Shown: positions 21,938 to 22,401 of the stretch, piece after piece
How the letters are laid out: each line of letters starts with the position of its first letter
How positions within the stretch are numbered: the stretch's first letter is position 1
Assembly (NCBI RefSeq): GCF_036387535.1
Contig: NZ_DASVTO010000118.1
Coordinates: 1-22,401, forward strand
From: Sphingomonas_R sp036387535
GTDB taxonomy: Bacteria; Pseudomonadota; Alphaproteobacteria; Sphingomonadales; Sphingomonadaceae
DNA length: 22,401 bases
Direction of reading: 5' to 3'
The notes under the pieces: generated by a model
Told to the model about the DNA's origin: nothing
Databases searched by the model: none
What the model saw: the letters and a program-made list of their open reading frames with translations, nothing else
Program-made: the position numbers and the translations under genes

Positions 21938-22399
21938 TCATTCCTCCACCGCCTCGGCCACGCTGCCGACGAAGTCCCGGAAATCCTGTGCTTCGGTGAA
22001 GTCCTTGTAGACGCTGGCGAAGCGGATGTAGGCGACCGTATCGAGCGCGCGGAGGCCGTCCATCAGCATTTCGCCGATGCGGGTGGCCTTCACCTCGTTT
22101 TCGCCGGAGGTTTCCAGCTGGCGCTGGATGCCGGAAACCATGCGTTCGACGCGGGCGGGATCGATCGGGCGTTTGCGGCAGGCGATCGCGACCGAGCGTT
22201 CCAGCTTGCTGCGGTCGAACGGCTGGCGGTCGCCGTCCTTCTTGATGACGGTCAGGTCGCGCAGCTGCACCCGTTCGAACGTCGTGAAGCGCGCGCCGCA
22301 GCCTTCGCACTGGCGGCGGCGGCGGATCGAGGCGCCGTCTTCGGTCGGGCGGCTGTCTTTCACCTGGGTGTCGTCATGGGCGCAGAAGGGGCAGCGCAT
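21938..22399 (-). CDS. nrdR: Transcriptional repressor NrdR
   Basis: NrdR represses ribonucleotide reductase genes in response to dATP/ATP. The complete 153-residue product has the N-terminal zinc ribbon with Cys3/Cys6 (CPFC) and Cys31-type CEGC at about 31-34, the segment DSRPTEDGASIRRRRQC, then an ATP-cone domain (VIKKDGDRQPFDRSKLERSVAIACRKRPID, about 50-80) and the closing block RALDTVAYIRFASVYKDF. ATG 22399 lies two bases from the window end, so its ribosome-binding site and any upstream partner (often glyA or rpsD-like housekeeping genes in other bacteria) are not visible. A palindromic repeat separates it from the GIY-YIG/TrmJ gene downstream. Confidence 0.97.
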   Translation of the reverse strand: MRCPFCAHDDTQVKDSRPTEDGASIRRRRQCEGCGARFTTFERVQLRDLTVIKKDGDRQPFDRSKLERSVAIACRKRPIDPARVERMVSGIQRQLETSGENEVKATRIGEMLMDGLRALDTVAYIRFASVYKDFTEAQDFRDFVGSVAEAVEE

Positions 22400-22401
22400 G
22401 G

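Overview
The window looks like chromosomal DNA of a sphingomonad-type alphaproteobacterium. The evidence is its high G+C content, dense genes with many 4-bp ATGA/GTGA overlaps, protein sequences in that style, and repeated palindromic elements built on GGTTCGAGCCTGTCGAGAAC, a repeat I associate with Sphingomonas-like genomes. No phage, transposase, integrase or CRISPR array is visible. The genus assignment is inference.

Left part (1-5762): a type II secretion system (T2SS) locus split into two divergent arms. gspG and gspH are on the minus strand; gspL, gspM, gspE and gspF are on the plus strand, with a cluster of palindromic repeats between gspE and gspF. A second T2SS block lies 10 kb to the right (15471-18725). 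It holds gspK and gspJ on the minus strand behind an orphan periplasmic-binding-protein gene, and a divergent gspN. Together these cover the cytoplasmic ATPase, the inner-membrane platform, the major pseudopilin and three of the four minor pseudopilins. I cannot find gspI, gspC, gspD or the prepilin peptidase gspO here; some may lie left of base 1.

Middle (5763-15470): two genes for agmatine to putrescine conversion (agmatine deiminase and N-carbamoylputrescine amidase), a family-5-like uracil-DNA glycosylase overlapping a 52-residue membrane protein, a soluble chemotaxis transducer with its signalling domain at the N-terminus, folK, tRNA-Lys(TTT), a Nudix hydrolase that seems to start at CTG, an extensin-like/M15-type protein, two uncharacterised genes flanking a perfect 15-bp inverted repeat, and a LytS/LytTR two-component pair.

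Right part (18726-22401): a bidirectional terminator, rpsD, a small chorismate-mutase/PchB-like gene, a TauE/SafE-type permease, a GIY-YIG domain fused in frame to a TrmJ-type RNA methyltransferase through a linker encoded by a palindromic repeat, and nrdR. The fusion is the most unusual feature. In both the fused trmJ segment and the Nudix gene, CTG sits where homologues would be expected to start with ATG.
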